Source of the DNA: Dendrolimus kikuchii
Lineage: Eukaryota; Arthropoda; Insecta; Lepidoptera; Lasiocampidae
DNA length: 64,000 nt
Reading direction: 5' to 3'
Assembly (NCBI GenBank): GCA_019925095.2
Contig: CM034407.1
Coordinates: 8,134,710 to 8,198,709, forward strand
This document shows positions 1 through 10,677 of this stretch, piece after piece. A program made the translations under genes and the position numbers. The notes beneath the pieces were generated by a model that saw only the letters and a list, made by a program, of their open reading frames with translations, was not told the DNA's origin and did no database searches. The stretch's first letter is position 1. Every line of letters begins with the position of its first letter.

Positions 1-489
1 TGATGTAGATGAAGATTTGCTTTACTTATACTTTATACTTCACAATGCACACTATAATTATAATAATATTGTCAAATCTCAACCTAAACCTAAAAATATT
101 TCCTCTGGTACACGTATTCATACAAACGTAACCACGTAGAAATTTCTAGTAACAGTATACATAAATATGTAAATTAATTTAAAACATTTTATAGGCAAGG
201 CATGATTACATAATCGACCATCAAAAAAAAAACGTGTTCAAAAATCACAAACAAAAAATTCGTCATAACAGATGTAGACGAGTTATCTCTGAATAAATTA
301 TCTCGTAGCACTATCACTACATGTTTCATTGTGTACCTGAGATAAGGTGATAAGGCATGCACAACGTATTTTGTAATTGGGTTTCGTTATTACTCATTGT
401 AACGAAATTGGGGTGGCTCGTAAAACCTTTATCTCGTTAATAGTATTTTTTGTTAATAGAAAAATTCCTTTTATAAACGTATGTCGATT
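1..489. other. AT-rich non-coding, nothing recognised
   Basis: Low-complexity AT-rich DNA with no open frame of note, no repeat shared with the rest of the window and no splice-flanked coding stretch. It would lie in the downstream part of the Goliath-like gene if that gene continues past the left edge. Confidence 0.5.
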
Positions 490-962
490 TTTTAAGAGGG
501 AAAATCCGTTTGAGCTCTATCCATCGCGGGGATACCGTGGTGGTGAGTGTGGAATTCGCCACATTGAAGTGGAACTAGCACCGTAAGCAGGAAGTGTTAT
601 TGTTACCAGAGTGGGGGATACTAACTAAAATCCATCGGTGTTACGTCCTTCGAATTAAAGACAGCGCTACGGGTAGAAGGTATATGGTCTCACCGCGAGG
701 CCCTGGCAGGCGGTGAACCGTGGCGCTTTCATTCTCTCTTTGGTGCTTCACAAGAGGAGAGGTGAGCGCGCGCGGAACACCCGAGGCCCCACATCAATGT
801 CATGAACGGCTTGTAGGAACCCTTCCTCTGGGGCCGCACCGCCTGAAGGTCTAGTCACCCTCCGGTGCCGATATATCCGACTTTGGCGGGCGCGGAGCAG
901 CTTGTTTCGCACACGCTCCGTAGTAAACGTATACCAAGTATATATCACACGTTCGTACATCA
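490..962 (+). mobile_element. GC-rich island, probable LINE 3'UTR fragment
   Basis: An abrupt rise in GC content, with no sustained open frame and no splice-flanked exon on either strand. It ends directly at the start of an A-family retroposon. Composition and overall look match the non-coding 3' parts of lepidopteran non-LTR retrotransposons. This assignment is by recognition, not alignment, so the family is unknown. The short open frames on both strands here overlap each other and look incidental. Confidence 0.4.
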
Positions 963-1211
963 TATCCGTGCAGAAACGATAAAAAAAATACTAACTTCTT
1001 CGGCCGTATGGACTGTTGTAAGAGGCGATAAAATAACCCACAGCCTGGTGGTAGGGAATTGCCCGTTTGGATGGCCAACACCCCTGCCCAGAGTATGAAT
1101 CTATAACTTGTGTTCCCGCATCAGTAGTCAGGTTTCTCGGATTAAGACTGGTAGCGCATCGGTAGCATGCTTAGAATGTCTATAGGGGACGGTAACCAAT
1201 TTCCATCAGGG
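963..1211 (+). mobile_element. A-family retroposon, copy A1 (decayed)
   Basis: Begins with the family 5' signature ATCCGTGCAG and shares the central blocks CCCACAGCC..GGTGGTAGGG and CCAACACCCCTG with the other A copies. It stops in the 3' domain near CCATCAGGGG, short of the poly(A) end. It is the most diverged of the long copies. Confidence 0.75.
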
Positions 1212-2140
1212 GTGTTAATGTAAACAAACAAATATCGGTACATGGTACATCCAGACCAGGAATCAACTAAATAAAAGTTCGACTGTCTCTTAATTTGTAA
1301 ATATGGCTACGCACATTTTATAGATTTTTGATATCTATGGAGTTAAACGAATATTATAGTTGTCGACTAATTTTCAAACAATTAGGCACCAGACAAAAGC
1401 TGAACTCTTGTAACTCCAACACGAAACGTCGGCCAATTTGTAGGTTTTTGACAGCCAACGAAACATTTGTGGCAGCTCGAAAACTTACATTTTACTTAAC
1501 AGTTGAGATTCTTCACACAAATACAATATGCTTAATGAAACATGTAAAAATAAATTCCAAAATTATTTTCATATATAAGAGTGAGAGCGCTAAATTATCT
1601 TACTTTTAAAATCTCTCGTTTAAGTTATGACGTCATAACATGTTATTCTTTTACAAAATCTAGGAAGCTTCGGTGTTTTGGAAGACGATACAAAGTATCT
1701 CGGTAAATCCAGTAACCCTAGTCTTTCTTAAAAAGCAACCAATATCCTACAACGATAGTTCAATTGCAACCAAGTACCTATGTATTTTCGGAGGCGCAAA
1801 TTGGTCTCGAGTAGTGTTTTTATCTGGTTTCTTCACTTTTTCCGTATTTCCTTCCGCATTCCTTCCAATTTTGTTCAAAAACCTTCAATATTTGGAAACC
1901 TGTTTGCACCAACAAGGGCAAATACTCCTACCTCGCAGACGTGTCAATGAACTCATAAACTCATTTATCCGTAACTACATAAAATATGCAAAAACAATAA
2001 AATCATAATCTACATAGTCTTTTTGCCATTAATTACGGTCATCACTAATGAACTCCTTCAAGTTATAGATGTGCTCGATTTGCCATTTTTTAAGCCCTTA
2101 AGATAACGCGTTCTAATCACAGGAACGTTTGATCTTTTAT
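1212..2140. other. Non-coding stretch; two weak open frames
   Basis: AT-rich DNA. Open frames of 93 and 111 codons on the plus strand (1328-1609 and 1673-2008) have no recognisable domain. The longer one opens at a GTG rather than an ATG. I see no splice context and treat both as chance. Confidence 0.4.
1624..1639. promoter_or_regulatory. 16-bp perfect palindrome centred on a CRE (TGACGTCA)
   Basis: GTTATGACGTCATAAC is a perfect palindrome whose core is the full consensus for CREB/ATF-type bZIP dimers. Nothing nearby shows that it is used. A chance occurrence in 64 kb is possible for the 8-bp core but less likely for all 16 bp. Confidence 0.25.
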
Positions 2141-2146
2141 TAAGGC

Positions 2147-2185
2147 TATATAAACTTGGACCCATAACATACTTTAGTTTATCAG
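2147..2185 (+). promoter_or_regulatory. Candidate Pol II core promoter (TATA + Inr)
   Basis: TATATAAA at 2147-2154 is followed about 30-35 bases later by TTATCAGA, close to the arthropod initiator TCAGT. The spacing is right for a TATA-dependent start. The first ATG downstream, at 2326, opens a signal-peptide-like frame. No expression evidence is available. Confidence 0.35.
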
Positions 2186-2325
2186 AATTCTCACGTTCGG
2201 CAACGCACGGTTCAAGTCTACCTCAGTTTCGAGTTTGATATAAGTGACTTGAGGGCCTAAAGCAGCGGTTTTTGGAATAAATTACTTACTAACATTGACA
2301 CGTGTCTAGAAGTGTAAGACTTACC

Positions 2326-2403
2326 ATGAAGATCTACTTTATTTTGATACTTGTCGTATTAACTCTGATCTTATGCTGGGTTTCTATTTTATCTATATAT
2401 TAA
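2326..2403 (+). CDS. 25-codon frame resembling a signal peptide, cut by a repeat
   Basis: An ATG in good context (TTACC ATG AAG) opens a short frame that starts MKIYFILILVVLTLILCW: a lysine followed by a continuous hydrophobic core, as in the signal peptides of insect secreted peptides. It sits about 140 bases after a TATA/initiator pair. The last four sense codons and the TAA lie in a repeat that starts at 2392 and recurs at 33832-34220, so the natural continuation, or a splice donor just after the signal peptide, has been lost or lies elsewhere. It may be the first exon of a broken secreted-peptide gene. Chance is a real alternative because AT-rich DNA readily encodes Leu/Ile runs. Confidence 0.25.
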   Translation: MKIYFILILVVLTLILCWVSILSIY

Positions 2404-2745
2404 TATGTGAAGCGAAAACTTTGTACCTCTTTTTATGAAAATTGCGCGGACGGAAGAGTATGAAATTTCGCACACTTATATATATTATAATTTATATAGA
2501 GAAGAAGTACAGAAAACTAATTTTTTTTTAAATTATCCATAAAAAATACATTAAAAATAAATTAAATGACACTTTTGTTTATTGTTAAAGTCAAATTAAC
2601 AGTGTAGACTGTGTGAAATCTGTGATTATAAAAGTATAGTCTTTGACAACAGAACCTTAATAATGTACAAACTTTAATTTAAATTAATTATTATGGTCGA
2701 ATTTCGACCACGGGCGACCACTACTACTATTAATTTAGTTTCCTT
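2392..2745 (+). mobile_element. Interspersed repeat, copy 1 (TCTATATATTAATA..GTGAAGC type)
   Basis: Recurs in reverse at 33832-34220. Both copies start A|TCTATATATTAATA and share the blocks AATTGCG..GACGG..GAGTATGAAATTT and GTCAAATTAACAGTGTAG, ending near a GGTCGAA/TTCGACC palindrome followed by ACGGGCGACCAC. The A|TC start is Helitron-like, but no CTRR end was found, so the class is open. Confidence 0.65.
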
Positions 2746-2747
2746 AG

Positions 2748-3151
2748 GGATTACCCACAAATTACGTCACACGAATTTCATGATTCTTTAACCCCTTCCC
2801 CGTGCTTGTCACAGCTGGTCACATTCGTGAGACTCCTCCTTCCTTAGTGTGACATCACATATTTTGCAATTTTACACCAAGAAAACATTAATTTAAAACG
2901 GCAGTTCTTTAATTAGTTTTATTTCCATTTAAATTATTATTATTTTATAATTTAAAGACTGCTCAAACAGATAGACTTGGAAATATTTTGAAGTTTGTCG
3001 TTAATAGTACAAATTTCGTGTTTTAAACCTTAAATATATTAGATTTTGAACTCTGTGGCGTCACAAAATTTAGGACCCTTCCCATCCCTTGTCACACTTC
3101 GTCGACTCCCTCCCCGCCGCTTACGTGTGACGTAATTTGTGAATGGCTCCT
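2748..3151. mobile_element. MITE M5 with ACAAATTACGTCACACG terminal repeats
   Basis: The 17-bp block at 2757-2773 is repeated perfectly in inverse orientation at 3124-3140 (CGTGTGACGTAATTTGT). Internal GTCACACTTCG and TCCCTCCCC blocks are shared with the copies at 28.0, 39.0 and 40.6 kb. It has no coding capacity. It belongs to a widespread insect repeat type whose ends read like GGGGCCGTCCATAAATTACGTCA. Confidence 0.65.
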
Positions 3152-4052
3152 TACCTGCTATTGATTAAAATTTGAGATAAACCCCACACAAGTAGTGTAA
3201 TTTTTCTACCATTTGTAAGGTAAAAGAATCGATAATCAGATAATTGAAACTGGACATTAGCCCGATTATCTTCCAGGCGTACAACAAACTAGGGTCTGCA
3301 AATCAACACATATGCATAATCCTATTATTAAATCAGAAGACACTTGGACTTAAATTCTATTTGTGCCACGTGATGCGACCATGCGAGCCGGCAAATCGAA
3401 TTACCTTGACAGTGAAACCCGCAGAATACTATCGCATTAAGCAGTGTCCTAGCTAAGATTAGGCATTTAAAACGCGTGATATTAAGTTTGGATTATAGAG
3501 GACAGAATTACTTTCATTATTAGCCGTCACAAGGCTTCTCTGGCGTGATTTTTTAATTTGTCCCTCACCTCTTGGTATGTGAATATTATAAATTCTCACA
3601 TATTTTTTTAGAAATACATTATTCAGAGTAATAAAATATAATTATGTAGTATTTAAATACAATTTAACGGACTTTAAGCAAGTTCTATTTTAAATTTACT
3701 CGGACATGTCACTTCTCAGTCTTTGATGCGTGATGTAACAAAATGTAATTAACAAGAAACGTAGCTTTAATTGAAATTATTAAATAAATAACGTGTTGTA
3801 GTTGTATAACTGATAATAAACTATGTATCAGCCATTTAGATGAAGCAACCAAAGTGATACAATGAAAAACACAGTTTAATCGTTCAATGTCATTGAATAT
3901 CGTAGTATACATTCAGTTCTATACGTTTTCAATCAAATTGATACATTTTCCTTGACGCGTCTAATATCAGCACACCATGTGTAACAAAGCCAAATCAAAA
4001 TCGCTATTTTTACTTTTTTACTGGGTTATAAAATGAAAAGTATAAGGCACTC
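3152..4052. other. AT-rich non-coding stretch
   Basis: No repeat or coding signal recognised. A 70-codon plus-strand frame at 3244-3456 has no domain and no splice support. Confidence 0.45.
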
Positions 4053-4363
4053 ATCCGTGCAGGAACGGAGAAAGAATACAATTTCCCGCAGCCGGGTAGC
4101 CTGTCGTAAAAAGCGACAAAACAACCCACAGCTAGGTGGTAGGGTATTTTCCCGGATGGATGTCTACCACTCCTGGTCTAGAGTATGCCGCCATAATAAA
4201 TTTGAGCTATGTTCTGGCATTAGTGGCCAGGTTCCAGTCTCCCTTTAGAAAGCGGCAGCCCATGGTATCACCTTTGGTGTTACAAATGTCTATTGGCGAT
4301 AAAAACCGGTTGCCATCAGATGGGCCGTCTGCCTGTCTGCTGAACTCATGCAATAAAAAAAAA
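4053..4363 (+). mobile_element. A-family retroposon, copy A2 (full length, poly(A))
   Basis: Complete copy: 5' ATCCGTGCAGGAACGGAG, central CCTGGTCTA..GTATG, a 3' domain reading GGTGTTACAAATGTC..GGTTGCCATCAGATGG, then GCAATAAAAAAAA. About 310 bp with no tRNA-like head. The poly(A) end, and the 5' truncation of sister copies, indicate LINE-driven retroposition. Confidence 0.85.
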
Positions 4364-4895
4364 TGAAACTCCATAACTAATATAATCTGTAATTACTTGA
4401 AATACGGCGAGTCCAGGTTTCTGAACGTCGAAAATACAACAGCCCTGTTGTAAAAAATATTATTACCCTTGAAATATAATTCCTAAAAGCAACAAAAGTC
4501 AGAGTAATACATCATATTCTGTTACAATATTATTTGTACTTTTCCATGAGAGAAAATTAGCTTTGAATTTCTTTTCAACGAATAAGCTCATATGAGGGTT
4601 GACGTCGATAGATCAATCAGATGGGGACAAGAGAGGCAATCGGTCTCCCTGCTGTTTTATACGGGCGAAATTATGATTATTTTTCTTTTATTATATTATC
4701 TATACATGGAAATTATAAAAGTACTAATTCGTTACCAAGAAAAAATAATGAACGACATTTGATAAAAAAATTCTATCCATATTATTTATTATTTATTGTG
4801 ACGCAATCGGGAAAAATGTTTTTCTTTCTTAGTAATTGGATGCTTGATTTGGAAAAAATACAATAACAATTGCCTTAATACTTTAAAAGATAAAA

Positions 4896-5482
4896 TCTAC
4901 AAAATTCTAAACATGCCGTGTCTGCACATTCAAGCTATTTAAAAAATCAACTGGAACAGACTATATACACGACGGAGAACATGGAGCATTTTTTTATATT
5001 TCTTGTTTGTTTGCCGGATTGCCTGTTTGTTCGGAATTCACGTTAAAACTCTTGGGCCGATTTCAATGCGGTTTTCGCTGATTGACAGCAACTTTTTAGA
5101 ATTAAAATCTGCCTTACTTTTTATCCTGGGAATCCCGCGGGACTATTTCTGGGAATTATTTAAAATAGGTGATCTCAGGAGCCTTAAGAACAGACGAGCG
5201 TGCATGACAAGAGTTATGAATGTCAAAGAAGCAAGTGAGGTGTGTATGAATAAGCCTAAATGGCGCTCTGTTGTCCGTGCCTACCCCGCAAGGGAACTGG
5301 CGTGAAGTTATGTATGTATGTATGTATGATTTAAAATGGCCAATTGTTAAAAAAAATCGATTCTAATGCGGTTTTAATACTGATCGATAGCAAATGTTAT
5401 GTAATCAAATATGTATTATAGGATATAGGAGTCTCGCAGGAATTGAAAGTCAAGCGTGGACGAAGTCACGGGCATATTCTAG
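4896..5482 (+). mobile_element. Helitron H6, interrupted by a LINE fragment
   Basis: Starts A|TCTACAAAATTC and ends ..GGACGAAGTCACGGGC..CTAG|T, so it sits between A and T without target duplication, as Helitrons do. The same family occurs in reverse at 31931-32617; both share AACATGCCGTGTCT near the 5' end. No Rep/helicase coding is present, so it is non-autonomous. A LINE 3' fragment splits it at 5167-5328. Confidence 0.75.
5167..5328 (+). pseudogene. 5'-truncated LINE, C-terminal end of ORF2, nested
   Basis: Encodes the last residues of a non-LTR retrotransposon ORF2 (SLKNRRACMTRVMNVKEASE and onward to YPARELA before TGA) and ends in a (TATG)n tail. The same sequence is on the minus strand at 32916-33190. 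It is flanked by a direct repeat ATTTAAAAT (5158-5166 and 5329-5337), a target-site duplication made inside Helitron H6. It is far too short to be functional. The LINE clade is not certain from the C-terminus alone. Confidence 0.85.
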
Positions 5483-6397
5483 TTAACAATAAATTGTTAA
5501 TTTGACTACAGGTTTAGGTTTCCTTGATTAAAAATACATTATGTTTAATCGTTAGAATTATCTACATTAAGAGTTATAAACCAAATTCAATCACAACTGT
5601 GCTCCAAATATTTTCAATTTATCAAGCTTTAAGAATGTACATAGGTATTTTAATGCATAATTTAAATGTAAAACGGACAATCCAGCATTTACTGCTAGAC
5701 TGTCCAAAGTACGGTGTCGCCAGACACAATCTGGATTCGGCAACAAAAAGGCAGTCAAAAACAAAGTTGACGGAGTCAATTATGTAAGTTGTTGGCTGGA
5801 AGGGATACCTGATCGTGACTGGAAACATACTGCACTAAAGTGTAAGAGGACGCCGGGAAAAGGAATAAGTCGTAGCAATAATGACCATTGCCTCGACTTA
5901 TATCTGAGCTTTCATGTGATGAGACCATATTATACAAGAATAGGCTTATACCTTTAATTCAACTATATTTTACAATTATTATTTTATATAAAATAAATTT
6001 TTATTAATTATTCTAATTAAAATTTATTATTTATATTTATTTACAATTGTATTACAATATATTTAATATTAATTTAGGACTAAGAGACGATATATCAATC
6101 ACCAGATAAAAGATATTCATAGGATAAAATACAATATGGTAGAATTAAAACTATCAGTTGCATGAATAACACAGTTGAATTGTTTCATTTTTTAATCTCG
6201 TCAGGTCATAATTTATTTGACTGATAATTTTTATCTGATGACTGAAAAATCCGCCTTAAGACTCTTTGTTACTCAACAAGATAATTTAAGTTATAAATAA
6301 TACTTGTAAGACATATATTGACTGATCTGTGTACAAATTTATCAAATTATTTATAGCTGTAACTATATGCTGTCAATGTTAGGAATCTAACAATCCT
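5483..6397. other. AT-rich stretch without recognised features
   Basis: Several overlapping short open frames around 5524-5828 on both strands contradict each other and show no domain. No shared repeat was recognised. Confidence 0.45.
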
Positions 6398-6475
6398 AGC
6401 CTAGGGTTATTTGGAAGAAGTCGCTTTTTAGCGATACAACTTGTTTATTTGTTGCTTTGGTTTTATAATGTGCAA
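6398..6475 (+). mobile_element. Relic of a CR1-like LINE 3' end
   Basis: TTATTTGGAAGAAGTCGC followed by a TCGCTTTTTAGCGA hairpin and, further on, TATAATGTGCAA resembles the hairpin-bearing 3'UTR of the LINE at 13.6-16.7 kb and the relics at 40.1 and 60.4 kb. Confidence 0.5.
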
Positions 6476-6781
6476 CCCAAGTTATAGAGAGAGTATTGAA
6501 AACCTGTAGTAAACATTAAAATTAAAACACACACCACTTAAACATCTTATTTATATAAATACTACCATTATTGTCTTATGTGGGACGTTATGTTGCAGAA
6601 CAGCCTTTACTTTTGCAGTTAAAGAATTTCTATGACATCTGTACCAATGGATTAGAATAATGGCTTAAACTTTTTTTATACTTTCCTTTTTTATCTCTAT
6701 TTTATTAGTAATTATTATGGTGCAATTTTTTTGTTTTCGTTCAATATTGACCTCATTTAAATTAAACAGACATTTTATGTG

Positions 6782-7097
6782 ATTTTTTTTTATTGCAGGA
6801 GATCAGCATACAGGCACACGGCCCAGTTGATGGAAAGCGGTTACCATCGCTTATGGACATTTGCAACACCAAAGTTGCTACAAATGCGCTGCTGCTCTCT
6901 TAAGGGAGACTGGAACCTGGTCACTAATGCCGGAACACAACTCAAGGTTGTTATGGCGACATACTTTAGACCAGGGGTGGTAGCCATCCAGTCGGGCAAA
7001 TGCCCTACCACCTGCTGTGGATTGTTAAGTCGCCTCTTACGACAGGCCGGCGGCCCGGCCGCAGGTAATTGTATTCTTTCTCCGTTCCTGCACAGAT
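6782..7097 (-). mobile_element. A-family retroposon, copy A3 (full length)
   Basis: Read on the minus strand it runs from ATCTGTGCAGGAACGGAG to TGCAATAAAAAAAA. It contains every block of the family, including ACCACCCCTGGTCTAAAGTATG. The 106-codon plus-strand frame that overlaps it is antisense to the element and not a gene. Confidence 0.85.
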
Positions 7098-7168
7098 AAT
7101 TTTCGTATAATTGTAATTATTTTTCTAATTAACTGTTTGAGTCGATTTTTATTTTTATTATACAAACT

Positions 7169-7789
7169 AGCTGTACCCGGCAGACGTTGTCCTGCCTTTA
7201 GAAATAAAAAATCTAGAACTTGATTGCAGCGACATTTACCGGGACCAATAGTTAATTTAAACCATTCTCGAATCCACTTTAATAAAAACAAAAAATCATA
7301 AAAATAGGAACCCGTTTACAGCGCCATCTACCTAGTTAAAATTTGAATATATACCATCCCGGGACCCACTTGAACACACACAAAAATAATTTCACCTAAA
7401 TATTGGAACCCGATTACAGATAAATTAATTATTTTACATGTATTTTATCAATAAAATAATTCCGACCGAAGCATCTGTTTTAAACGATATTCAGTTTTTT
7501 TACATCCTTGACGATATTTGCAGCACGCATTCTGTCAATTCTATGTGAAACGTCATAAGGTTACATTAAAAAAGTTTATATTGTCCAAAGCGCTAAGGTT
7601 AGATTAGAAATAATTTTATATGGTTGTTAGTATTCTTAAATTTTCTAATTTTCCGCGCAATTTTCTTTTATAAGAACCTTCTCCTAACAATAATAAACAC
7701 AACGAAAAAAGAATTAGCGAAATCGGTCCAGCCGTTCACGCGTGATGGGGTGACCAAGGGAAATAGGGATTCATTTTTATATATATAGA
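7169..7789 (+). mobile_element. Interspersed repeat E1 (CCCGGCAGACGTTGTCCTGCC type)
   Basis: Starts CTAGCTGTACCCGGCAGACG and ends ..AAATCGGTCCAGCCGTTCACG..TATATATATAGAT. Related copies lie at 18018-18232, 19501-19675 and 43690-44040. No coding capacity. Repeats of this look are common in Lepidoptera; the class is not assigned here. Confidence 0.65.
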
Positions 7790-8063
7790 TTACTTTTTAA
7801 TGGAAATTTGATTGATATGTGTAATTTTGTGTTTTATATTTAAGAATATTAATTATTTTATGTTCCCCAAACAAATTAAATAAATAAATGGACAAGTTAT
7901 ACGTACATTAACAATTTAAAAAAATTGCACATTGTTGAAAATACTGTAATTAAACGTCGAACTTGTTAAAGCTATTCAATAATATGCCTATCAAAACACG
8001 TCTACATTACAGTCCACGTTTCGTGCCAAAATCGTAGTTGGAAAACGTGGCGAATTGGCAATG

Positions 8064-8100
8064 ATTTGTATTTATAATTCCTCGGATTATAAATACAAAT
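8064..8100. repeat. Perfect 15-bp hairpin with 7-base loop
   Basis: ATTTGTATTTATAAT at 8064-8078 and its exact reverse complement at 8086-8100 flank the loop TCCTCGG. The surrounding sequence is not an element I recognise. Confidence 0.7.
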
Positions 8101-8392
8101 TACATTGTATTTTCGAATCTGCTATCTTTATCATCTATAAATAAACGAATTTAATAGAAGTAGTTTAAACAGTGGTAAAACGAAAATCAATAACTGTTGC
8201 CGAGTTCTGCGTCTAATGTATCGTTTACATTATGCCCCACTCGACGGCAGCAAGCAATGGAATGGCGTGAGAAATGGACAGCAGGTTTATCATTCTTGAT
8301 ATCTTATTGCCCATTTGCCTGCTTGATGTCGTGTAAACTAAACGAGAGGTTACAATCCATTCTTCTACCATAGCATTGGTAGGAAAGTGACG

Positions 8393-8668
8393 TTACCTGT
8401 ATGGAGTTTGTATTAAATTGTAATATGTACCCTGATAAGTCTCAATTTGACGGATACAACGCTCGATGCGCAACATGACCACTCCATGTTTTGTCTTATC
8501 AAACAAGCAATGAGGTTTTATTTTGTCACTAATTAGGTAAGCGTTGTACGCTTTCTGGCCGGGCTTCGTATCCAAAAAACTGGACTGGGAGGCGTGTACT
8601 TTAGCTACTAAATTACCACAACATGTGAAAGGATCCATGCACAGCGGTAAGGATGATAGTCCCCTCAA
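8393..8668 (-). CDS. Unrecognised 91-codon open frame
   Basis: A minus-strand frame of 91 codons, long for this base composition, with a varied amino-acid make-up, including GQKAYNAYLISDKIKPHCLF and a cluster of cysteines near its start. I do not recognise the family. It falls in the interval where the next exon of the Goliath-like gene could lie, but it shows none of the expected features (no hydrophobic membrane segment, no RING Cys/His spacing, no acceptor in the required phase). It could be an exon of another gene, a fragment of a transposase, or chance. No neighbours clarify it. Confidence 0.2.
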   Translation of the reverse strand: MRGLSSLPLCMDPFTCCGNLVAKVHASQSSFLDTKPGQKAYNAYLISDKIKPHCLFDKTKHGVVMLRIERCIRQIETYQGTYYNLIQTPYR

Positions 8669-9514
8669 GCTTATTTTTATAGTTTATAATTTGAATGCCT
8701 AGAAATATTTTAATGATCAAACTGATTTTATGCCTTCGTAATGGAAATTTGGAATGGGTTTCACATACTATAAAAAATCTGTATAAAATTAATATTTTGT
8801 AACATGTCTTAAGAAAACTATAAATATACATAGTGAACAATTCAAACATGCTTGTTCAATTCACAGAATTTATTCATTCATATTTTTCACATTGTGACGA
8901 AATTATATATGTGGTCGTTTTTGTGCCAGCTTATTGAGGTCAGTCAATTTCTATATGCAGTTAAAACGCGAAGTTTGGAGAAGAATACTTAGATACTTTT
9001 CAGAATTAAACTTTTTACTGGGCGAATATCATTCTCATTCTTAGTGTTTTTATTCCATTGTAAAATTGAAATATACTAAAATATGATATACCTCGTCTAT
9101 TAGTCTATTATTTTATATTTTGTTATATTATTATGCCAGGCGCCGCTTTACGCGTTATTCCAGAATTGACACCTAAGACTACATTTTATCTATTATATGT
9201 ACAATATGTATATGCAACATATGGTTAATCTCTATAATGGAGGCATATGAATTGTTGCGATTATTATAATTTGAATAATTCTATAATGAATAATTTATGA
9301 ACGTGAGGAACAGACGCCGCTTTATCGCTGCGAAGTAATTGCTTACGCAACTAATCTGATAATTGATTTTATGCATTCTGTTACGACATATGAATTAAAA
9401 TTTTAATAGTATATTAACATTTTCATTTTATAGTACATGGGATTCTTCGTAAAAATATTGAACGTTTACAGTATTATTATAGATTCCAAACTAATAGTAA
9501 ATATAAATATCCTA

Positions 9515-9672
9515 TCCTACTAATATTATCAACGCAAAGTTTATAAGAATGTATGGATGTATGTTTGTTACTCTTTCATGCAAATCTACTGAATGGCTTT
9601 TGATGAAACTTTACAATAATATAACTTTCCGATTTTCCATCACCACGCAGACGAAACCGCGGACGCAGCTAG
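9515..9672 (+). mobile_element. Helitron H1 (158 bp, internally deleted)
   Basis: Starts A|TCCTACTAATATTAT and ends ..GCGGACGCAGCTAG|T. Same family as H2 (37506-37733). Relative to H2 it lacks about 70 bases in the middle. It has no coding capacity; the A|T insertion site is intact. Confidence 0.8.
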
Positions 9673-9686
9673 TAGTAAATAAATGG

Positions 9687-9812
9687 ATGGCCGGTTTCTA
9701 TATCTGACTATTCCTTCACTCGCCTTGTCATCGACTGAGTTTTGGAGCTTCTGCCAAAGTTTAACCGATAGTAAGGCAAATGACCGGTTGGTAAAATATA
9801 GAAACCGGCCAT
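9687..9812. mobile_element. MITE M8 with 17-bp terminal inverted repeats
   Basis: ATGGCCGGTTTCTATAT at 9687-9703 and its exact reverse complement at 9796-9812. The inner block TTAACCGATAGTAAGGCAA also occurs at about 36838 and, diverged, at 38770. The 77-codon minus-strand frame across it is incidental. Superfamily not determined. Confidence 0.75.
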
Positions 9813-10400
9813 GAATATAGCTAAACCGACGTATGTTCCTTAAAATTGATTCAGTAATCGCTTCTATAGACAATAGATCGAATACTGAATCTAGATTTTT
9901 TTCTTCTATAGTTCACGTGTCTAGTAGGATATTCTACTGTTACAAACATACTTCTGTCTCCCATAGAGGTAAGCAAGTAGGTAGAAAGTTTTCACAATGC
10001 ATACATAATAAAATTCAAAAGTCTACTTGATTTGTCTGTTTTGTTGTTTATCGTAAGATTTTTAAACTTTTTTTATAGCAGGAGGGGCACGCTTTTTCAC
10101 TTAATAATCACGCTTAATTTCACTACATAAGTATATAGGTATATAAACGAAAAAATCATTTAAAATATAATTATCATCTTACAAGTCGTATCTAAAGATA
10201 CTAACTACCTCAATATTTTGTTCCACAGCTTATCTACATTATTGGGTAAGGGTACATACACCACCTAATCTCAAAATAGCTGTATCATATTGTCAATACT
10301 TTTCAAGTCAAATTAAACTACGATTTTTACATAAATAGACGGTCGAAGTTGACGAAATTACAAGCGTTTTATTTCTACTTCCATATGATATGACGTGACG
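9813..10400. other. AT-rich stretch without recognised features
   Basis: A short 65-codon plus frame at 9833-10030 starts at the MITE edge and has no domain. Nothing else recognised. Confidence 0.4.
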
Positions 10401-10677
10401 TGACGGCCTTTGTGGTAGAGCGGGCTAAGTCTTAGCCGGCCGAACTCGCTGGAACACAGAGACTCCGGGCTCGATTTCTGGCATGGTACATTTTGAAAAA
10501 GAATTTTCTGTTGTTTACCACAGTAACTAATAAATAACAGAATCCCAGACACCCAGACTATGGTATGATTGGCCTCAGAGTGGTCCGTTGTATATCACCC
10601 GTAACAAAGCGTAACTTGCTTAGCTTGGGGATATACAATGTGTGTATGTTTGTCTGCAGATTATTATTATTTAACCT
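10401..10677 (+). mobile_element. tRNA-derived SINE, family C, copy C1
   Basis: The head carries an A-box-like TGGTAGAGCGGG and a B-box-like GGCTCGATTTC. The body contains GGTCCGTTGTATATCACCC and GTAACTTGCTTAGCTTGGGG, and it ends in ATTATTATTATT. Copies C2 (48.3 kb), C3 (52.7), C4 (49.9) and C5 (29.9) share the body. The minus-strand open frame here is antisense noise. Confidence 0.8.

Noticed and set aside
1673..2008. 111-codon plus-strand frame
   Set aside because: Opens at GTG, has no domain or splice support and a composition expected by chance.
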